Assembly (NCBI RefSeq): GCF_026113935.1
Contig: NZ_JAPEUL010000007.1
Coordinates: 248,001 to 312,000 of the forward strand
DNA: 64,000 nt
Source of the DNA: Marinomonas rhodophyticola
GTDB taxonomy: Bacteria > Pseudomonadota > Gammaproteobacteria > Pseudomonadales > Marinomonadaceae
Direction: 5' to 3'
The notes beneath the pieces were generated by a model that worked only from the letters and a program-made list of their open reading frames with translations, did no database searches and was not told where the DNA came from. A program made the position numbers and the translations under genes. This document shows positions 8,746 to 17,660 of this stretch, one piece after another; within the stretch, counting starts at the first letter, position 1; every line of letters starts with the position of its first letter.

Positions 8746-10077
8746 TTAGAGTAACAGCAAAGTACCCAGCCCTAAGAAGGCGACGAAACCTGCAATATCC
8801 GTTACCGTAGTTAAAATAACGGAACCAGATAACGCAGGGTCAATACGTAGTTTGTCTAGCAAAACAGGTATTAGTACACCAGAAAGTGCTGCCATAAGAA
8901 TATTGACAATAATAGCGAGGCCGATAACGGCACCGAGCATCGGACTTTCGAACCACCAAAGAGTGACCACTCCGATGACAATAGCCCATAATATACCGTT
9001 CAGTCCGCCAACTTTTAACTCTTTTGACAGCAATGACTTCAAGTTGCTACGGGTGATTTGTCCAAGTGCTAAGCCTCGTACAATAAGGGTCAGTGTCTGG
9101 CTACCGGCGATGCCACCCATTGAGGCAACAACAGGCATCAATACCGCTAGTGCAACTACTTGCTGTAATGTGGCTTCAAACAAACCAATAAAAGCGGAAG
9201 CCAAAAAAGCGGTCAGGAGATTAATGCCCAGCCAGATGCCGCGAGTTGCCGCACTGCGTTTGACTGGTGCGAATAGATCAGATTCTTCGTTAAGACCGGC
9301 TGTCGACATTTGTTGAGCTTCGTTTTCTAGACGCCATGTTTCCATGGCCAGCCCAGCATGAAAACGGCCTAATAAAATGTGATTGTCGTCCACAACAGGA
9401 AGTGCTGACAAGGAGGAGCGCTCTAGTTGTTCTGCGGCTTTGGTTAGCTCTGTATCAGCATGAATAAAGGAGCATTCCTCATCAATAAGTCCGGAGATAG
9501 GCTCATGCCCTTGCGCCTTAAATAGCTGGTCAAATTTGACGCACCCTACCCAGCGACCAGTTCGATTCACGAGATACACCATGTCTGTGTAGGCAGGGGT
9601 ATTCTTTTTCAGTAGTCTTAGTGCTTCTGATACTCGAATGGATTGAGAGGCAATGAGCAGTTCGTGGTCTATCCAGCGGCCAACTACATCGTCATCGTAG
9701 ACAATACCTTGTTGGTAATATTCTCGTTGCTTATTGTCCATTTGCTTAAGGGCAATATCAACGAGGCGATCAGGAAGGGAGTCTGTTATTTCAAGTAGGT
9801 CTTCCGCGTCTACATCGGTGAATAAGGTTTCAATTTCGGTATCGTCTAAGCCTTTTAGGAGTAATTGACGAGATTCTCCGCGCATTTCAACGAGAATATC
9901 AAGGCGGTTTGCCTGCTTAATATTTGCCCATGCTTGTTTACGTTGTGCCAGAGGAATAGACTCAAGCGCTAAAGCAACGTCATCGGGGGTTAGTTCGGAA
10001 ATGGCCTTATTAATTGACTCGGGAGAATGCTCGTCATGAATGAGGGTTTCGATGAGATCGGTGACTTGGCTGTGCAC
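8746..10077 (-). CDS. mgtE: magnesium transporter MgtE
   Basis: MgtE is a Mg2+-gated magnesium channel of the inner membrane. The 443-residue product shows the three family parts in order: an N-terminal superhelical domain (about 1-130, repeated short helices such as DDTEIETLFTDVDAEDLLEI), a CBS pair (about 135-255, TDMVYLVNRTGRWVG and LSALPVVDDNHILLG), and a C-terminal domain of five membrane helices (about 280-443). The last domain carries the conserved LMPVVASMGGIAGSQT pore region and LIPVLLDKLRIDPALSG. Length is normal. It is divergent from trpG across a 210-bp gap and may be co-transcribed with the MscS channel gene downstream. Confidence 0.95.
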   Translation of the reverse strand: MHSQVTDLIETLIHDEHSPESINKAISELTPDDVALALESIPLAQRKQAWANIKQANRLDILVEMRGESRQLLLKGLDDTEIETLFTDVDAEDLLEITDSLPDRLVDIALKQMDNKQREYYQQGIVYDDDVVGRWIDHELLIASQSIRVSEALRLLKKNTPAYTDMVYLVNRTGRWVGCVKFDQLFKAQGHEPISGLIDEECSFIHADTELTKAAEQLERSSLSALPVVDDNHILLGRFHAGLAMETWRLENEAQQMSTAGLNEESDLFAPVKRSAATRGIWLGINLLTAFLASAFIGLFEATLQQVVALAVLMPVVASMGGIAGSQTLTLIVRGLALGQITRSNLKSLLSKELKVGGLNGILWAIVIGVVTLWWFESPMLGAVIGLAIIVNILMAALSGVLIPVLLDKLRIDPALSGSVILTTVTDIAGFVAFLGLGTLLLL

Positions 10078-10287
10078 TGGACATCCTTAAAACACAAAAT
10101 AATTGTGGTAAAGATAACATGCTTTCAGCTTTGTCGCATAACCGTATGCATATGAAGCAAAGCTTTATAAATCAGCGATGGCGTATCGCATCCTTCCTAT
10201 GGGAGACACGGTGTTCATGACAGTGTAGAATTTGGCGCATTTTACATTACGATATTTTATTATTGCTTTTAGGCGCGTCTCTTCTTT

Positions 10288-10866
10288 ATGTTATTGATGA
10301 TCGACAATTACGACTCTTTTACTTATAACCTAGTGCAATACTTTCGTGAGTTGGGTGCAGATGTGCAGGTGTTTCGTAATGATGAAATTAGTCTTGAAGA
10401 TATTGAGCGTCTTGCTCCGTCTCATCTGGTGATTTCACCCGGTCCCTGTACGCCTAACGAAGCGGGTATATCTTTAGCGGCGATTGCGAGGTTCGCAGGC
10501 AAGATTCCCATATTGGGTATTTGCTTAGGTCATCAAAGTATTGGTCAAGTCTTTGGTGGCGAAGTGATTCGTGCTAAAAATGTTATGCATGGTAAAACTT
10601 CATATATTTATCATCAAAATACGTCGCTATTTAAGGGGTTGCCGAATCCTCAAACAGCCACACGTTATCATTCGTTGGTAATATCTGCAGACTCTTTGCC
10701 AGATTGTCTGGAAGTGACGGCGTGGAGTCAAACGGCAGCGGGTGAAAGAGAAGAGATTATGGGTATTCGACACAAAACGCTTGCCGTAGAAGGGGTGCAA
10801 TTTCATCCTGAGTCGATTTTGACCGAAGCAGGCCATGCTTTATTGGCCAATTTCTTAACACGATAA
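10288..10866 (+). CDS. trpG: anthranilate / aminodeoxychorismate synthase glutaminase subunit
   Basis: TrpG supplies ammonia from glutamine to the TrpE subunit of anthranilate synthase, and often also to PabB. The 192-residue class I glutamine amidotransferase opens with [19 protein letters not shown]. It has the nucleophile elbow GICLGHQ (Cys79) and the catalytic His/Glu in QFHPES near residue 172. The HGKTS stretch typical of TrpG/PabA is present. It heads trpG-trpD-trpC, 23 bp before trpD. No trpE is adjacent, so the partner subunit must be coded elsewhere. Confidence 0.95.
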   Translation: MLLMIDNYDSFTYNLVQYFRELGADVQVFRNDEISLEDIERLAPSHLVISPGPCTPNEAGISLAAIARFAGKIPILGICLGHQSIGQVFGGEVIRAKNVMHGKTSYIYHQNTSLFKGLPNPQTATRYHSLVISADSLPDCLEVTAWSQTAAGEREEIMGIRHKTLAVEGVQFHPESILTEAGHALLANFLTR

Positions 10867-10889
10867 TTTTAATACGATAGGAGAGGCTG

Positions 10890-11928
10890 GTGGATATTCA
10901 AAAGGCGATTGCCGCTGTTGTTGAGCGCCAAGATCTAAATGGTGCTGAGATGCGCATAGTAATGAATGACATCATGACGGGAAAAGCCACGCCAGCACAG
11001 ATAGGTGGTTTTCTTATAGGCCTAAGAATGAAAGGTGAGTCGGTCGAAGAAATTACGGCGGCAGCACAAGTCATGCGAGAGCTGTCCAGTAAAGTGGAGT
11101 TAAATCTTGATGGTGTTGTGGATACCTGTGGTACGGGGGACGGCGGTAATTTATTCAACGTATCGACGGCGTCTGCTTTTGTAGTTGCCGCTGCTGGCGG
11201 TAAAGTGGCAAAACACGGAGGTCGATCCGTGTCTTCTAAATCAGGTAGTGCGGACGTGTTGGAACAGGCTGGTATTTACCTTGGCCTAGATGCGGTGCAA
11301 GTATGCCGATGTGTTGAAGAAATTGGCTTAGGCTTTATGTTTGCGCCGAATCATCATTCAGCGATGAAGTATGCCGTTGGCCCTCGTAAAGAAATGGCCA
11401 CTCGTACTATTTTTAATTTACTGGCACCTTTAACCAATCCAGCGAATGCTAAACGTCAAGTGATGGGCGTATTTCATCAAAAATGGGTGCGACCTATCGC
11501 GGAAGTATTAAAAGCGTTAGGCAGTGAACATGTGATGGTGGTTCATTCAGAAGATGGCCTAGATGAAATTAGTATTGCGGCGCCCACCTATGTTGCTGAG
11601 TTGAAAAATGGGGTGATTTTAGAATACAAAATTTCCCCTGAAGATTTTGGTATTCCTCTGCAGTCTATTGATACCATTCAAGCGGCCGATGCCACAGAAA
11701 GCCTTGTTTTGGTGAAGACGGCGTTAGATGGTAAAGGAAAAATTAATCCTGCTCGAGATATTGTTGCTTTAAATGCTCGGGGCAGCGATCTACGTCTCAG
11801 GTATTGCAGATACTTTAGCTGAAGGAGTAAACATTGCCGAAGATGTGATTGGTGGTGGTACAGCGAAGGTCAAAATGTCTGAATTGGCTAGTTTTACTCG
11901 TTGTTTTATGGTTCTCAATTCACTGTAA
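10890..11928 (+). pseudogene. trpD: anthranilate phosphoribosyltransferase, broken by a +1 frameshift
   Basis: TrpD transfers phosphoribosyl from PRPP to anthranilate in tryptophan synthesis. The start is GTG 10890 with GGAGAGG upstream. Family motifs are intact: [41 protein letters not shown], and [14 protein letters not shown]. At 11778 one extra C (GCT-C-GGGGCAGCG) shifts the frame and gives an early stop at 11820-11822. Removing it restores [20 protein letters not shown] and the normal C-terminus ending at 11926-11928, 345 residues. The total length is 3n+1, consistent with exactly one added base. Whether this is a sequencing error or a real lesion cannot be told from the sequence, but the intact tail argues for error or a very recent mutation. 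Confidence 0.9.
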
Positions 11929-11948
11929 ATAGAGAGGAGCAGTAATCC

Positions 11949-12764
11949 ATGCAAATAGAAACTCCGACCATTTTAAAGAAAATAGTCGCTCGTAAATACG
12001 AAGAAATTCAGGAGCGTAAATCCCACACACCATACGGAAACTTAGAAGTGGCAGCGTCAGTGGCGAATGTCCATAATGCGCCTCGTGGTTTTGCTCATGC
12101 CTTAAAGCACCAAATTGCCATTGGTAAGGCCGCTGTTATTGCTGAAGTGAAACAAGCGTCTCCGAGCAAGGGGATCTTACGTAACCCCTTTATTCCTGCC
12201 GATATTGCAAAGTCCTATGCAAAAGGCGGTGCAGCTTGTTTGTCAGTTTTAACAGACAGTGATTTTTTTAAAGGCCACGAAGAGTTTTTAGTACAAGCTC
12301 GGGCCGCTTGTAAATTGCCTGTTATTCGCAAGGACTTTATTGTTGATGAATATCAAGTTCTTGAAGCTAGGGCGATTGGTGCTGACTGTATTTTACTGAT
12401 TGCTGCTTGTTTAAGTGGTCAAAAGTTACGTGAATTGGATCAAATGGCGCGTGATTTGGGTATGGATGTTTTGGTTGAGGTGCATAATCGTTCCGAGTTA
12501 GATTTGGCGTTAGAGCATACTCAGACGGAATTGCTTGGTATTAATAATCGGGACCTTCATACCTTTGAACTGAGTTTAGATCATACATTTGAGTTAATGC
12601 GTGATGTCCCCTCTGATCGACTTATCGTCACTGAGAGTGGTATTCACACTCGTGATGACGTTGCCTTGATGCGTCAAAAAGGGATTCATGCGTTTTTGGT
12701 TGGTGAAGCGTTTATGCGTGCTGATGATCCGGGTAAAAAATTAGCTGAGCTGTTTCAATCATAG
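11949..12764 (+). CDS. trpC: indole-3-glycerol-phosphate synthase
   Basis: TrpC closes the ring of carboxyphenylaminodeoxyribulose phosphate to make indole-3-glycerol phosphate. The 271-residue protein is the single-domain form, without a TrpF fusion. Barrel motifs: [14 protein letters not shown] (catalytic Lys), [40 protein letters not shown] (catalytic Lys), [22 protein letters not shown] and [11 protein letters not shown] / FLVGEAFM. It starts 20 bp after the restored trpD stop with a GAGAGGAG ribosome site and ends the trpGDC unit. Confidence 0.97.
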   Translation: MQIETPTILKKIVARKYEEIQERKSHTPYGNLEVAASVANVHNAPRGFAHALKHQIAIGKAAVIAEVKQASPSKGILRNPFIPADIAKSYAKGGAACLSVLTDSDFFKGHEEFLVQARAACKLPVIRKDFIVDEYQVLEARAIGADCILLIAACLSGQKLRELDQMARDLGMDVLVEVHNRSELDLALEHTQTELLGINNRDLHTFELSLDHTFELMRDVPSDRLIVTESGIHTRDDVALMRQKGIHAFLVGEAFMRADDPGKKLAELFQS

Positions 12765-12807
12765 TGTCGACAGTTTTAGTCATGGCTGAATAATATAAGG
12801 TTAAAAT

Positions 12808-13215
12808 ATGAAAGCGAATGTGAGTTGGCAAGAAGATGTGCATTTTACTGCCGAAACAGGCTCTGGCTTTAAGGTGGAAATTGACGGTAATCAAGTGGCT
12901 GGGCCAAGACCTATGGAGCTGTTGTTGGCAGGGCTTGGTGGTTGCACTTCCTATGATGTGGTGAGTATTTTAAAGAAGTCTCGCCAGGATGTTGTTTCCT
13001 GCGTTGCGCAGATTGATGCTGATCGTGCTGATACTGTGCCGGCCGTGTTTACTGAAATTCGAGTGCATTTTGTTGTGACTGGCCGTAATTTGAAAGAAAG
13101 CGTAGTTGCCCGTGCGGTTAAACTATCCGCAGAAGAGTATTGTTCTGCTTCTCTTATGCTTGAGAGAGGTGGGGTGAAAATCGTTCATAGTTTTGAAGTG
13201 ATCGACGTAGAATAA
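12808..13215 (+). CDS. OsmC-family peroxiredoxin-like protein
   Basis: A 135-residue OsmC/Ohr-fold protein close to the E. coli YhfA branch. Family marks are PMELLLAGLGGCTSYDVVSIL, with the first redox cysteine near residue 48, and the second Cys in SAEEYCSAS near residue 111. These suggest a thiol peroxidase or related stress function, but YhfA-type members are not well characterised. It lies 43 bp after trpC, may be read through from it, and ends at a very strong palindromic terminator. Confidence 0.88.
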   Translation: MKANVSWQEDVHFTAETGSGFKVEIDGNQVAGPRPMELLLAGLGGCTSYDVVSILKKSRQDVVSCVAQIDADRADTVPAVFTEIRVHFVVTGRNLKESVVARAVKLSAEEYCSASLMLERGGVKIVHSFEVIDVE

Positions 13216-13223
13216 GCCATTAT

Positions 13224-13269
13224 GCCAGACATAAAAAAAGCGCTTATAAGCGCTTTTTTTATGTCTGGC
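13224..13269. terminator. perfect 46-bp palindromic terminator
   Basis: The two 23-bp halves, 13224-13246 and 13247-13269, are exact reverse complements. The palindrome has a GC-rich outer arm (GCCAGACAT), an A7/T7 tract and an inner AAGCGCTTATAAGCGCTT. On either strand it gives a GC stem followed by T7, so it can stop the OsmC transcript and the convergent tRNA transcript. Confidence 0.9.
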
Positions 13270-13290
13270 TTTTCTTGGTATATAGAAAAG

Positions 13291-13366
13291 TGGTGTCCTC
13301 ACCAGGACTCGAACCTGGAATAGCTGCTTAGGAGGCGGCCGGTATATCCCGTTTACCTATGAGGAC
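13291..13366 (-). tRNA. tRNA-Arg (anticodon CCT)
   Basis: A 76-nt cloverleaf on the minus strand. The acceptor stem GTCCTCA / TGAGGAC is perfect; the D arm contains AGGTAAACGGGAT; the anticodon loop CTCCTAA gives anticodon CCT; the T arm CCAGG-TTCGAGT-CCTGG is perfect; discriminator A and CCA are encoded. One mismatch (C-A) is present in the anticodon stem. It would read AGG arginine codons. Confidence 0.95.
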
Positions 13367-13382
13367 GTATTTTTAAGAAGGT

Positions 13383-13411
13383 TTTATACCTTATTTTTGC
13401 CTGAAACACAA
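13383..13411 (-). promoter_or_regulatory. sigma-70 type promoter for tRNA-Arg
   Basis: On the minus strand TTGTGT (13411-13406) and TATAAA (13388-13383) are separated by exactly 17 bp, ending 16 bp before the first base of the tRNA. This is the spacing expected for a housekeeping promoter. Confidence 0.65.
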
Positions 13412-13447
13412 ATTCGAACCCAGTATAGTATTGATTCGTATGACTTT

Positions 13448-13927
13448 TTAAGCTCTGCCTAGTGTGTGTTTACTGCTGATAGGGCGAGTTGATCCTCTGG
13501 CTGTATAGACTTTGTTCTTACTATTGTGGCCTTGGAGGAGTTCGAAGAGATGTTTATTGCGTTTTTGCAGCGTATTTAAAATACGAGCGTTAGTATTGTT
13601 TTTGGTTTTGCATTGTCTTAATAGAGTGTCGCACTCTTGCATGAGAAGGCGAACATTATCCATAGAGCTATCTTGTAAGCTAAGCCACTTTTTAAACGCT
13701 TCTTCGGTAGGATTTTTTCGGTCAACAATATCGAATTTAATAAGGACGTTAACTCTTTTTTCATTGAGCTGATTCATTTCATCAAGCAGTGTCTGCTTTT
13801 GCTCTGATAAGCTAAGAATGGTTTGGCTGTTTACTTCACCATAAGCGAGGCGTTCATCATCAAGAAGCAAAGAGAGCTTTTCTAATATCTCTTTGCTTCT
13901 GACAAATATAGGGGCAATGGGAATCAT
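13448..13927 (-). CDS. flgN: flagellar export chaperone FlgN
   Basis: FlgN is the cytoplasmic chaperone for the hook-filament junction proteins FlgK and FlgL. The 159-residue product is almost wholly alpha-helical and charged, with heptad-like leucines (ILEKLSLLLDDERLAYGEVNSQTILSLSEQKQTLL) typical of FlgN, and a basic tail. Sequence conservation in this family is low, so position carries weight: it is 37 bp after flgM, in the flgA-flgM-flgN order seen in Pseudomonas and Vibrio, and its clients flgK and flgL are 12 kb away. It is probably transcribed with flgM from the FliA promoter. Confidence 0.85.
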   Translation of the reverse strand: MIPIAPIFVRSKEILEKLSLLLDDERLAYGEVNSQTILSLSEQKQTLLDEMNQLNEKRVNVLIKFDIVDRKNPTEEAFKKWLSLQDSSMDNVRLLMQECDTLLRQCKTKNNTNARILNTLQKRNKHLFELLQGHNSKNKVYTARGSTRPISSKHTLGRA

Positions 13928-13964
13928 AAGACAGACCGTTTAAAGACCGTATTAAATATACAGT

Positions 13965-14276
13965 CTAGAATAGCGAGTCCATAGAAGCCATATTATTCGC
14001 TAGCTTCTGCGTATCGATTTTGTATTCACCAGCCGCTATTGCTTTTTTAATCTGTTCTACTTTTGCCATGTCGACGTCTGGTAAATTGTTAATTTTAGAT
14101 TGTTGATTTTGCAAAGTTTGTGCCGTACCGCTTAGTCTAACGGTATCTTCTGCTAACGTACCACCTTGCACTGTGCTTTGTTTTCCTGTCGCACTACCAG
14201 TCGAATCGTCTTTTTGCGATCGCTCACTTTTGTTGATTGTGCTCTGGTTTGATAGACCTGTAAAATGTATTGCCAT
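13965..14276 (-). CDS. flgM: anti-sigma-28 factor FlgM
   Basis: FlgM binds and inhibits FliA (sigma-28) until the hook is finished, and is then exported through the flagellum. The 103-residue protein has the disordered polar N-terminal half and the conserved C-terminal sigma-binding region, including VDMAKVEQIKKAIAAGEYKID and KLANNMASMDSLF. A FliA-type promoter lies 37 bp upstream, so the inhibitor is under control of the factor it inhibits, as in other species. It is followed by flgN on the same strand. Confidence 0.92.
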   Translation of the reverse strand: MAIHFTGLSNQSTINKSERSQKDDSTGSATGKQSTVQGGTLAEDTVRLSGTAQTLQNQQSKINNLPDVDMAKVEQIKKAIAAGEYKIDTQKLANNMASMDSLF

Positions 14277-14312
14277 TGGGTTTTCCGCCCTTTTATGATT
14301 TGCCTGTCTATA

Positions 14313-14339
14313 TTGTCGGCTGGGTCTACAGAAACTTTA
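14313..14339 (-). promoter_or_regulatory. FliA (sigma-28) promoter upstream of flgM
   Basis: Minus strand reads TAAAGTTT (14339-14332), 11 bp, GCCGACAA (14320-14313). The known consensus is TAAAGTTT-N11-GCCGATAA; only one base differs. It sits just upstream of flgM. Confidence 0.88.
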
Positions 14340-14388
14340 ATGAAAAGCCCAGAAAAAAGCATTTAGTAAGTCGCCGATCATTCTGTAC

Positions 14389-15081
14389 TCAATAGTTTAC
14401 AAGAACCTCACTGTCAGTTACAACTTTGGCGTATATAATTCGTTCAGAGCTGGTGTTTTTGACACGTATTTGTTGTCCCTTTACGCCATTTTCCAATGCA
14501 ACGCCATTCATTCTAACTATAATGGTACCACTGCTTGCTGTAATTAGGACAATATCGCCTTTTTTTACCAGTGTTGGTTGGTTGATAAGAGTGTCGGTTA
14601 TGAAGGTGTTGATACGAAGGTTGCGTGAAGCGATGAGGCCATAGGGTGGGTTCTTTTTGGTAAAAACCTGTCCTCTAAGGGTTGATATATCAACGTCACC
14701 GATATCTGTGTTGGATTGGTCAATAACCTGTCCACGGTTAATCGGTGTTGTGGTCTTTATCGCGGGAATTAGAATTTCTTGTGTAACGGGTATGTAGGAT
14801 TTCCACGTAGGTGAATCACAGCTGATTTCATAGTTCGTGCGTTTGACGGCTTCAGGTCTTTGGTTGCTAATTTGAATTGCGTCATCTTCGCATTCGGATA
14901 GATAATTGAGAGCCGCGAGATTATTTAAGGTAATGTTGATCGTCGCTTCAGGGTATATTTGTGATAGCCGAGGAATTTCTACTCGATCTATGAAGTGGTT
15001 AATTTGTTCTTCTGTGGATAAGGCGAATACTAGGCCTGTTTGGAAACAAATGAAGGCTACGCTTAGCCTTATTATTCGCAT
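14389..15081 (-). CDS. flgA: flagellar P-ring assembly chaperone FlgA
   Basis: FlgA is a periplasmic chaperone that assists assembly of the FlgI P ring. The 230-residue product has a signal peptide (about 1-21, ending VFALS), a variable N-terminal part with two or three cysteines, and a C-terminal SAF-like domain with RGQVIDQSNTDIGDVDIS and the family ending LVKKGDIVLITASSGTIIVRMNGVALENGVKGQQIRVKN. Length is normal. It is divergent from cheV across 140 bp and upstream of flgM on the same strand. Confidence 0.94.
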   Translation of the reverse strand: MRIIRLSVAFICFQTGLVFALSTEEQINHFIDRVEIPRLSQIYPEATINITLNNLAALNYLSECEDDAIQISNQRPEAVKRTNYEISCDSPTWKSYIPVTQEILIPAIKTTTPINRGQVIDQSNTDIGDVDISTLRGQVFTKKNPPYGLIASRNLRINTFITDTLINQPTLVKKGDIVLITASSGTIIVRMNGVALENGVKGQQIRVKNTSSERIIYAKVVTDSEVLVNY

Positions 15082-15177
15082 GATTCACTCTCTTTGTTTA
15101 TGATTAGGTTATAAATAAGATAGTTAGTAAAATAGTAAAAATCACTTTATCATTGGATGATGCATTTTAACAATTTT

Positions 15178-15190
15178 GAGGTGATACCTC
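15178..15190. promoter_or_regulatory. short palindrome in the flgA-cheV intergenic region
   Basis: GAGGT-GAT-ACCTC is a perfect 5-bp inverted repeat with a 3-bp centre, three bases ahead of a TATAAT-like box (15193-15198), in the shared upstream region of flgA and cheV. It could be an operator or chance. Confidence 0.3.
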
Positions 15191-15221
15191 ATTATAATGT
15201 TTACACATTTTGGAGGCGTTT

Positions 15222-16152
15222 ATGGCTGGAGTTCTGGATACTGTTAACCAACGTACACAGCTTGTAGGAGAAAACCGACTTGAATTGCTGTTGTTTCGCT
15301 TAAATGGTAAGCAAATTTATGGCATTAACGTCTTTAAAGTCAAAGAAGTGCTTCAATGCCCTAAGTTAACGACCATGCCTCATAGTTCACCGGTAGTGAG
15401 AGGCGTTGCCCATATTCGTGGTGGCACTATACCTATTTTGGATTTAGGGTTAGCGACTGGGGCGGTTCCCAATGGAAAACATTAGTCAGTGTTTTGTGAT
15501 TATCACCGAGTACAACCGTCGTATTCAAGGTTTTCTAGTGCGTGGTGTAGAGCGTATTGTCAACATGAACTGGAGCGATATTCAGCCGCCACCAAAAGGT
15601 TTGTCAAATGACAATTATTTAACCGCCGTTTGTCAGGTTGATAAAGAGATGGTTGAGATTATTGATGTTGAGCAAATCCTTTCCGAAGTGGCGCCTACTC
15701 GCCAAGATATCTCTGAAGGTATTGTCAATGCAGGTGTCACAGAAAATGCGCAGAAACATCATATACTCATAGTTGATGATTCTTCTGTGGCACGTAAGCA
15801 GATTAAGCGTTGTATGGAGCAAGTCGGTTTTGCAACAACGGTTCTTTGTGATGGGCGAGAAGCGCTTACTTATCTTCAAAACATGGTGGCGGAAGGTAAG
15901 GATGTGACGAAAGAGTTTTCTATGGTGATTTCTGATATAGAAATGCCAGAGATGGATGGATACACGTTAACGACTTCAATTCGTAATGATAGCCGTCTAC
16001 AAGACTTATTTATTCTTCTTCATACATCATTAAGTGGTGTTTTTAACGAATCAATGGTTAAGAAAGTTGGGGCAGATGGTTTCTTGGCGAAATTTCAGCC
16101 AGATGAGCTGGCTCGATTAGCAATAGAAACAGTGCAGGTTCAGTCTGAATAA
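15222..16152 (+). pseudogene. cheV: chemotaxis coupling protein CheV, broken by a +1 frameshift
   Basis: CheV joins a CheW-like coupling domain to a response-regulator receiver domain, linking receptors to CheA with tunable phosphorylation. The start is ATG 15222 with GGAGG upstream. The CheW part (about 1-165) has LLLFRLNGKQIYGINVFKVKE-type sequence and VVRGVAHIRGGTIPILDL; the receiver part (about 180-305) has HHILIVDDSSVARKQ and VISDIEMPEMDGYTLT with its phospho-acceptor Asp. One added A at 15471-15472 (CCC-A-ATGG) shifts the frame and gives a stop at 15483-15485. Removing it joins ATGAVP to MENISQCFVII. Total length 3n+1 supports a single extra base. cheR follows directly. Confidence 0.92.
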
Positions 16153-16210
16153 TGGTTGGGCTGGACGCTTTGTCTAGCCTTAAATGGAACCTGTAAAATA
16201 TGGAGTTTTA

Positions 16211-17048
16211 ATGCTCAGTAGTACAAATGCAATTACACCTAATGGCTATATTAGGTTCAGGGACTATCTGCAGAAAGCTTGTGGCATTTCGCTGAGTGAT
16301 AACAAGCAATATCTGGTTGCCAGTCGTCTGGGAAAAGTGCTGGAGAGAGAAGGCTTTTCTAAGATTGAGCAACTTGTTGATGCCTTGGAAAAATATGGGA
16401 GCTCTAAACTAAAAGAAGAAGTCATTAATGCGATGACAACGAACGAAACGCTTTGGTTTAGAGATATTCACCCGTTTACAATTTTAAAAGATAGGGTGTT
16501 GCCTGAAATGACATCAGGCCCTCTTAGAATTTGGTCGGCAGCCTCATCAACAGGTCAAGAGCCTTATTCTATCAGTATGGTGATAGACGAATTTAAATCG
16601 GCTCGTCCTGGTGTGTTAAAAGCAGGTGAAAAAATAGTAGCGACCGATATTTGTACGAATATCCTTCAGCACGCTAAGCAGGGTGAATACGATAGCTTGG
16701 CTATTGCACGTGGTCTTGGGCCGGACTTACAAAGACGCTATTTTGATAAGATAAATGACCTAACATGGAAGATCAAACCGCATTTAAGCGCTCGGGTTGA
16801 GTTTAAGTATTTGAATCTTATTGAATCCTTCTCTACTTTGGGTAAGTTTGACGTGATTTTTTGTCGAAATGTGCTGATCTATTTTACTGTTGATCTTAAG
16901 TTGGATATTTTGAAGAGAATGCACGCTTGCTTGAAGCCTGGAGGGTATTTGTTTCTTGGTGGTTCAGAAGCACTCAGTGGTCTGTCAGACTATTTTGAAA
17001 TAGTGCAGTGTCACCCAGTGGATAGTCTACAAGGCCAAATCTTTATAG
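16211..17048 (+). pseudogene. cheR: chemotaxis protein methyltransferase CheR, 3' end shifted by a +1 insertion
   Basis: CheR methylates glutamates on chemoreceptors using S-adenosylmethionine. I use ATG 16211, which has TGGAG 6 bp upstream. The N-terminal helical domain is followed by the SAM domain: NETLWFRD, IWSAASSTGQEPYSI, VATDIC, FDVIFCRNVLIYF and LKPGGYLFLGGSEAL. As written the frame runs on to 17101 with a tail unlike any CheR. Removing one T at 17019 (CCA-G-T-GG) gives VQCHPGIVYKAKSL and a stop at 17046-17048, 278 residues, the family length. A terminator follows. The extra base leaves the catalytic core intact, so even if real the protein might keep activity with an altered tail. 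Confidence 0.88.
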
Positions 17049-17086
17049 TATTTCCGTTTACATTTATTTCTATTCTGTATTTAAGA

Positions 17087-17116
17087 GCCCCATCCGAGTA
17101 ATCGATGGGCTTTTTT
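17087..17116 (+). terminator. terminator after cheR
   Basis: Stem GCCCCATC / GATGGGC (one bulged C) with a 9-nt loop, followed by T6. It separates cheVR from the flgBCDE unit. Confidence 0.8.
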
Positions 17117-17205
17117 GTTTCTGTATTATGTCTTTTAGTGATTGCCGCTTTTTGCCGTTTGTTTATTTTTATTTTTTAAGTATATGAATTTAAAGGGTTT
17201 TTGTT

Positions 17206-17224
17206 TTTGGCATTATAATTGCTT
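17206..17224 (+). promoter_or_regulatory. sigma-54 promoter upstream of flgB
   Basis: TTTTTGGCATTATAATTGCT has GG (17209-17210), 10 bp, GC (17221-17222), matching the sigma-54 rule GG-N10-GC and the extended TTGGCA...TTGC consensus. It lies 39 bp ahead of flgB. Flagellar rod and hook operons of Pseudomonas and Vibrio are sigma-54 dependent. Confidence 0.75.
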
Positions 17225-17262
17225 TATATCGATCAAGTTAATAAATTATTTTTGAGGGTCGA

Positions 17263-17655
17263 ATGGCTATATCTTTTGCAAGTGCATTTGCCGGGCATGA
17301 TAAAACGCTTGAGTTTCGCAGCGCAAGAGCGGCGGTTCTGGCAAATAACATCGCCAATGCTGATACGCCAAATTATAAAGCCAGAGATATTTCATTCGAT
17401 TCACTATTTAATGCAGAGAGTAATAAGTTGAAACTGGCTGGTACAAATTCTCGTCACATATCAGGCGAGAGTACTGCTGGAGAGTCGGATGAGTTGCTTT
17501 TTCGCAATGCGAGTCAGCCGTCATTAGACGGTAACACAGTTGATATGCAAAGAGAGCAAGCAGAGTATGCGCAAAACTCATTGCAATTCGATACGAGTTT
17601 TATGTTCTTGGATAGAAAAATTAGCGGTATGAAAAAAGCGCTTACTGGGAATTAA
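17263..17655 (+). CDS. flgB: flagellar proximal rod protein FlgB
   Basis: FlgB forms the base of the flagellar rod in the periplasm. The 130-residue protein has the rod/hook family N-terminal signature (ARAAVLANNIANADTPNYKARDISF) and the FlgB C-terminal helix (MQREQAEYAQNSLQFDTSFMFLDRKISGMKKAL). The start ATG 17263 has GAGGG upstream. First gene of flgBCDE, 5 bp before flgC. Confidence 0.96.
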   Translation: MAISFASAFAGHDKTLEFRSARAAVLANNIANADTPNYKARDISFDSLFNAESNKLKLAGTNSRHISGESTAGESDELLFRNASQPSLDGNTVDMQREQAEYAQNSLQFDTSFMFLDRKISGMKKALTGN

Positions 17656-17660
17656 TAGCC

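Noticed and set aside
8852-9316. A 154-codon frame opposite mgtE
   Set aside because: It is antisense to a well-conserved transporter; the composition follows mgtE codon bias and there is no homology sign.
15178-15190. The GAGGT-GAT-ACCTC palindrome as a definite operator
   Set aside because: It is short and single; a chance palindrome cannot be excluded, so it is listed only at low confidence.
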